From an uncultured bacterium (lineage in GTDB: Bacteria; Pseudomonadota; Alphaproteobacteria; SP197), in NCBI GenBank assembly GCA_938014945.1, contig CALLQH010000352.1, forward strand, positions 1 to 6,507: a DNA stretch of 6,507 nt, in the 5' to 3' direction. Position 1 is the first letter of the stretch, and each line of letters starts with the position of its first letter. Positions 5,921 to 6,507 of the stretch are shown piece by piece. Below the pieces are notes generated by a model that saw nothing but the letters and a program-made list of their open reading frames with translations, was not told the DNA's origin and searched no databases. The translations under genes and the position numbers were made by a program.

Positions 5921-5945
5921 GTGGACGCGGCAGCCGCGCTATTGT
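5918..5945 (+). promoter_or_regulatory. Possible mtnA promoter with embedded palindrome
   Basis: TTGGTG (5918-5923) and TATTGT (5940-5945) are spaced 16 nt apart and match the -35 and -10 consensus at 3/6 and 4/6 positions. Between them lies the perfect inverted repeat CGCGGC-A-GCCGCG (5926-5938), which could be an operator or chance GC-rich symmetry. A promoter is expected here because a strong terminator precedes it. Confidence 0.28.
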
Positions 5946-5968
5946 GCGGCGGGCAGAAAGGCAGGGCC

Positions 5969-6507
5969 ATGAAGATCGACGGCAAACCCCATCGCACGAT
6001 CTGGCGCGACGCCGACGGCGCAGTGCGCATCATCGACCAGACGCGGCTGCCCCATCGGTTCGAGACGGTGGAGCTGGCGGACCTTGGCGATGCCGCACAC
6101 GCCATTGCCGCGATGCTGGTGCGCGGCGCGCCGCTGATCGGTGCGACGGCGGCCTACGGCATGGCGCTCGCCATGCGCGACGATGCATCCGATTCGGCGC
6201 TGAAGGCGGCGCACGAGACGCTGCTGGCGACCCGGCCGACGGCGGTCAACCTGCGCTGGGCGCTCGACGACATGACGGCGCGCCTTTCGGTCCTGGCGCC
6301 GCCGGAGCGGGCCGGTGCGGCCTTCGCGCGGGCGGCGCAGGTCTGCGACGAGGATGTCGCCATCAACGGCGCCATCGGCGACCACGGCCTAGCCCTGCTG
6401 CGCGCCGTCCACCAGCGCAAGGGCGGCACGGTCAACGTGCTCACCCACTGCAACGCCGGCTGGCTCGCCACGGTCGACATCGGCACGGCGACGGCGCCGA
6501 TCTACCG
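5969..6507 (+). CDS. mtnA: S-methyl-5-thioribose-1-phosphate isomerase MtnA (5' part)
   Basis: Isomerises methylthioribose 1-phosphate to methylthioribulose 1-phosphate in methionine salvage or, in Rhodospirillum-type bacteria, in related methylthioadenosine pathways; cytoplasmic, eIF2B-alpha fold. About 179 residues are visible before the window edge, roughly half of a typical 340-390-residue protein. Diagnostic segments: IIDQTRLPHRF (21-31), RGAPLIGATAAYG (52-64), and NVLTHCNAGWLATVDIGTA (156-174), which carries the catalytic cysteine, Cys161. The catalytic aspartate expected near residue 240 lies outside the window. ATG at 5969 follows GGCAGGG and gives the usual N-terminal spacing to the DQT motif. 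The preceding terminator suggests independent transcription from the encapsulin operon. Confidence 0.94.
   Translation, partial: MKIDGKPHRTIWRDADGAVRIIDQTRLPHRFETVELADLGDAAHAIAAMLVRGAPLIGATAAYGMALAMRDDASDSALKAAHETLLATRPTAVNLRWALDDMTARLSVLAPPERAGAAFARAAQVCDEDVAINGAIGDHGLALLRAVHQRKGGTVNVLTHCNAGWLATVDIGTATAPIY

Noticed and set aside
4936..6105. A 389-residue minus-strand open frame.
   Set aside because: It is antisense to the encapsulin gene, the terminator and the mtnA start, all firmly identified on the plus strand.
1..6507. CRISPR arrays, IS ends, tRNA genes, defence or phage modules.
   Set aside because: No spaced direct repeats, transposase-like protein, tRNA-like fold or known defence domain was found on either strand.

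Overview
The window is GC-rich, densely coding DNA that looks alphaproteobacterial, most likely Rhodospirillales. The encapsulated ferritin plus encapsulin pair resembles, from memory, the Rhodospirillum rubrum system. The operator in front of it has the layout of an alphaproteobacterial Irr box, and MtnA is a familiar gene in that order. This placement is inference from protein resemblance; no database search was run.

Left part (1-3998, minus strand): a tightly packed unit transcribed right to left, hisG-hisB-hisH-hisF-MFS transporter. It encodes long-form ATP phosphoribosyltransferase, imidazoleglycerol-phosphate dehydratase, the two subunits of imidazole glycerol phosphate synthase, and a drug-efflux-type transporter that runs off the left edge. 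hisB/hisH overlap by 4 nt and hisH/hisF by 7 nt, with gaps of only 7 nt (hisG/hisB) and 10 nt (hisF/MFS), so co-transcription and translational coupling are very likely. hisA, which usually sits between hisH and hisF in this class, is absent, as are hisI/hisE. HisH departs from the family at several normally conserved positions.

Middle (3999-4658): a 142-nt divergent region, then a single-domain vicinal-oxygen-chelate (VOC) protein on the plus strand, then a 146-nt gap. That gap holds an inverted repeat, TAGAA-TTG-TTCTA, closely matching the Irr/ICE operator form.

Right part (4659-5859, plus strand): the iron-storage nanocompartment operon. An EncFtn ferritin-like cargo with all expected iron-site residues and a C-terminal encapsulin-targeting peptide is followed 4 nt later by a family 1 encapsulin shell protein. 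EncFtn oxidises Fe(II) and the shell stores the mineral. The operator suggests control by iron or heme status. A strong stem-loop terminator closes the operon.

Right edge (5969-6507): the 5' part of mtnA, methylthioribose-1-phosphate isomerase of methionine salvage, probably its own transcription unit.

No tRNA, rRNA, CRISPR array, insertion sequence or phage gene was seen. The main protein families are known. The points most worth a second look are the predicted operator, the incomplete his set with its divergent HisH, and the transporter appended to it.
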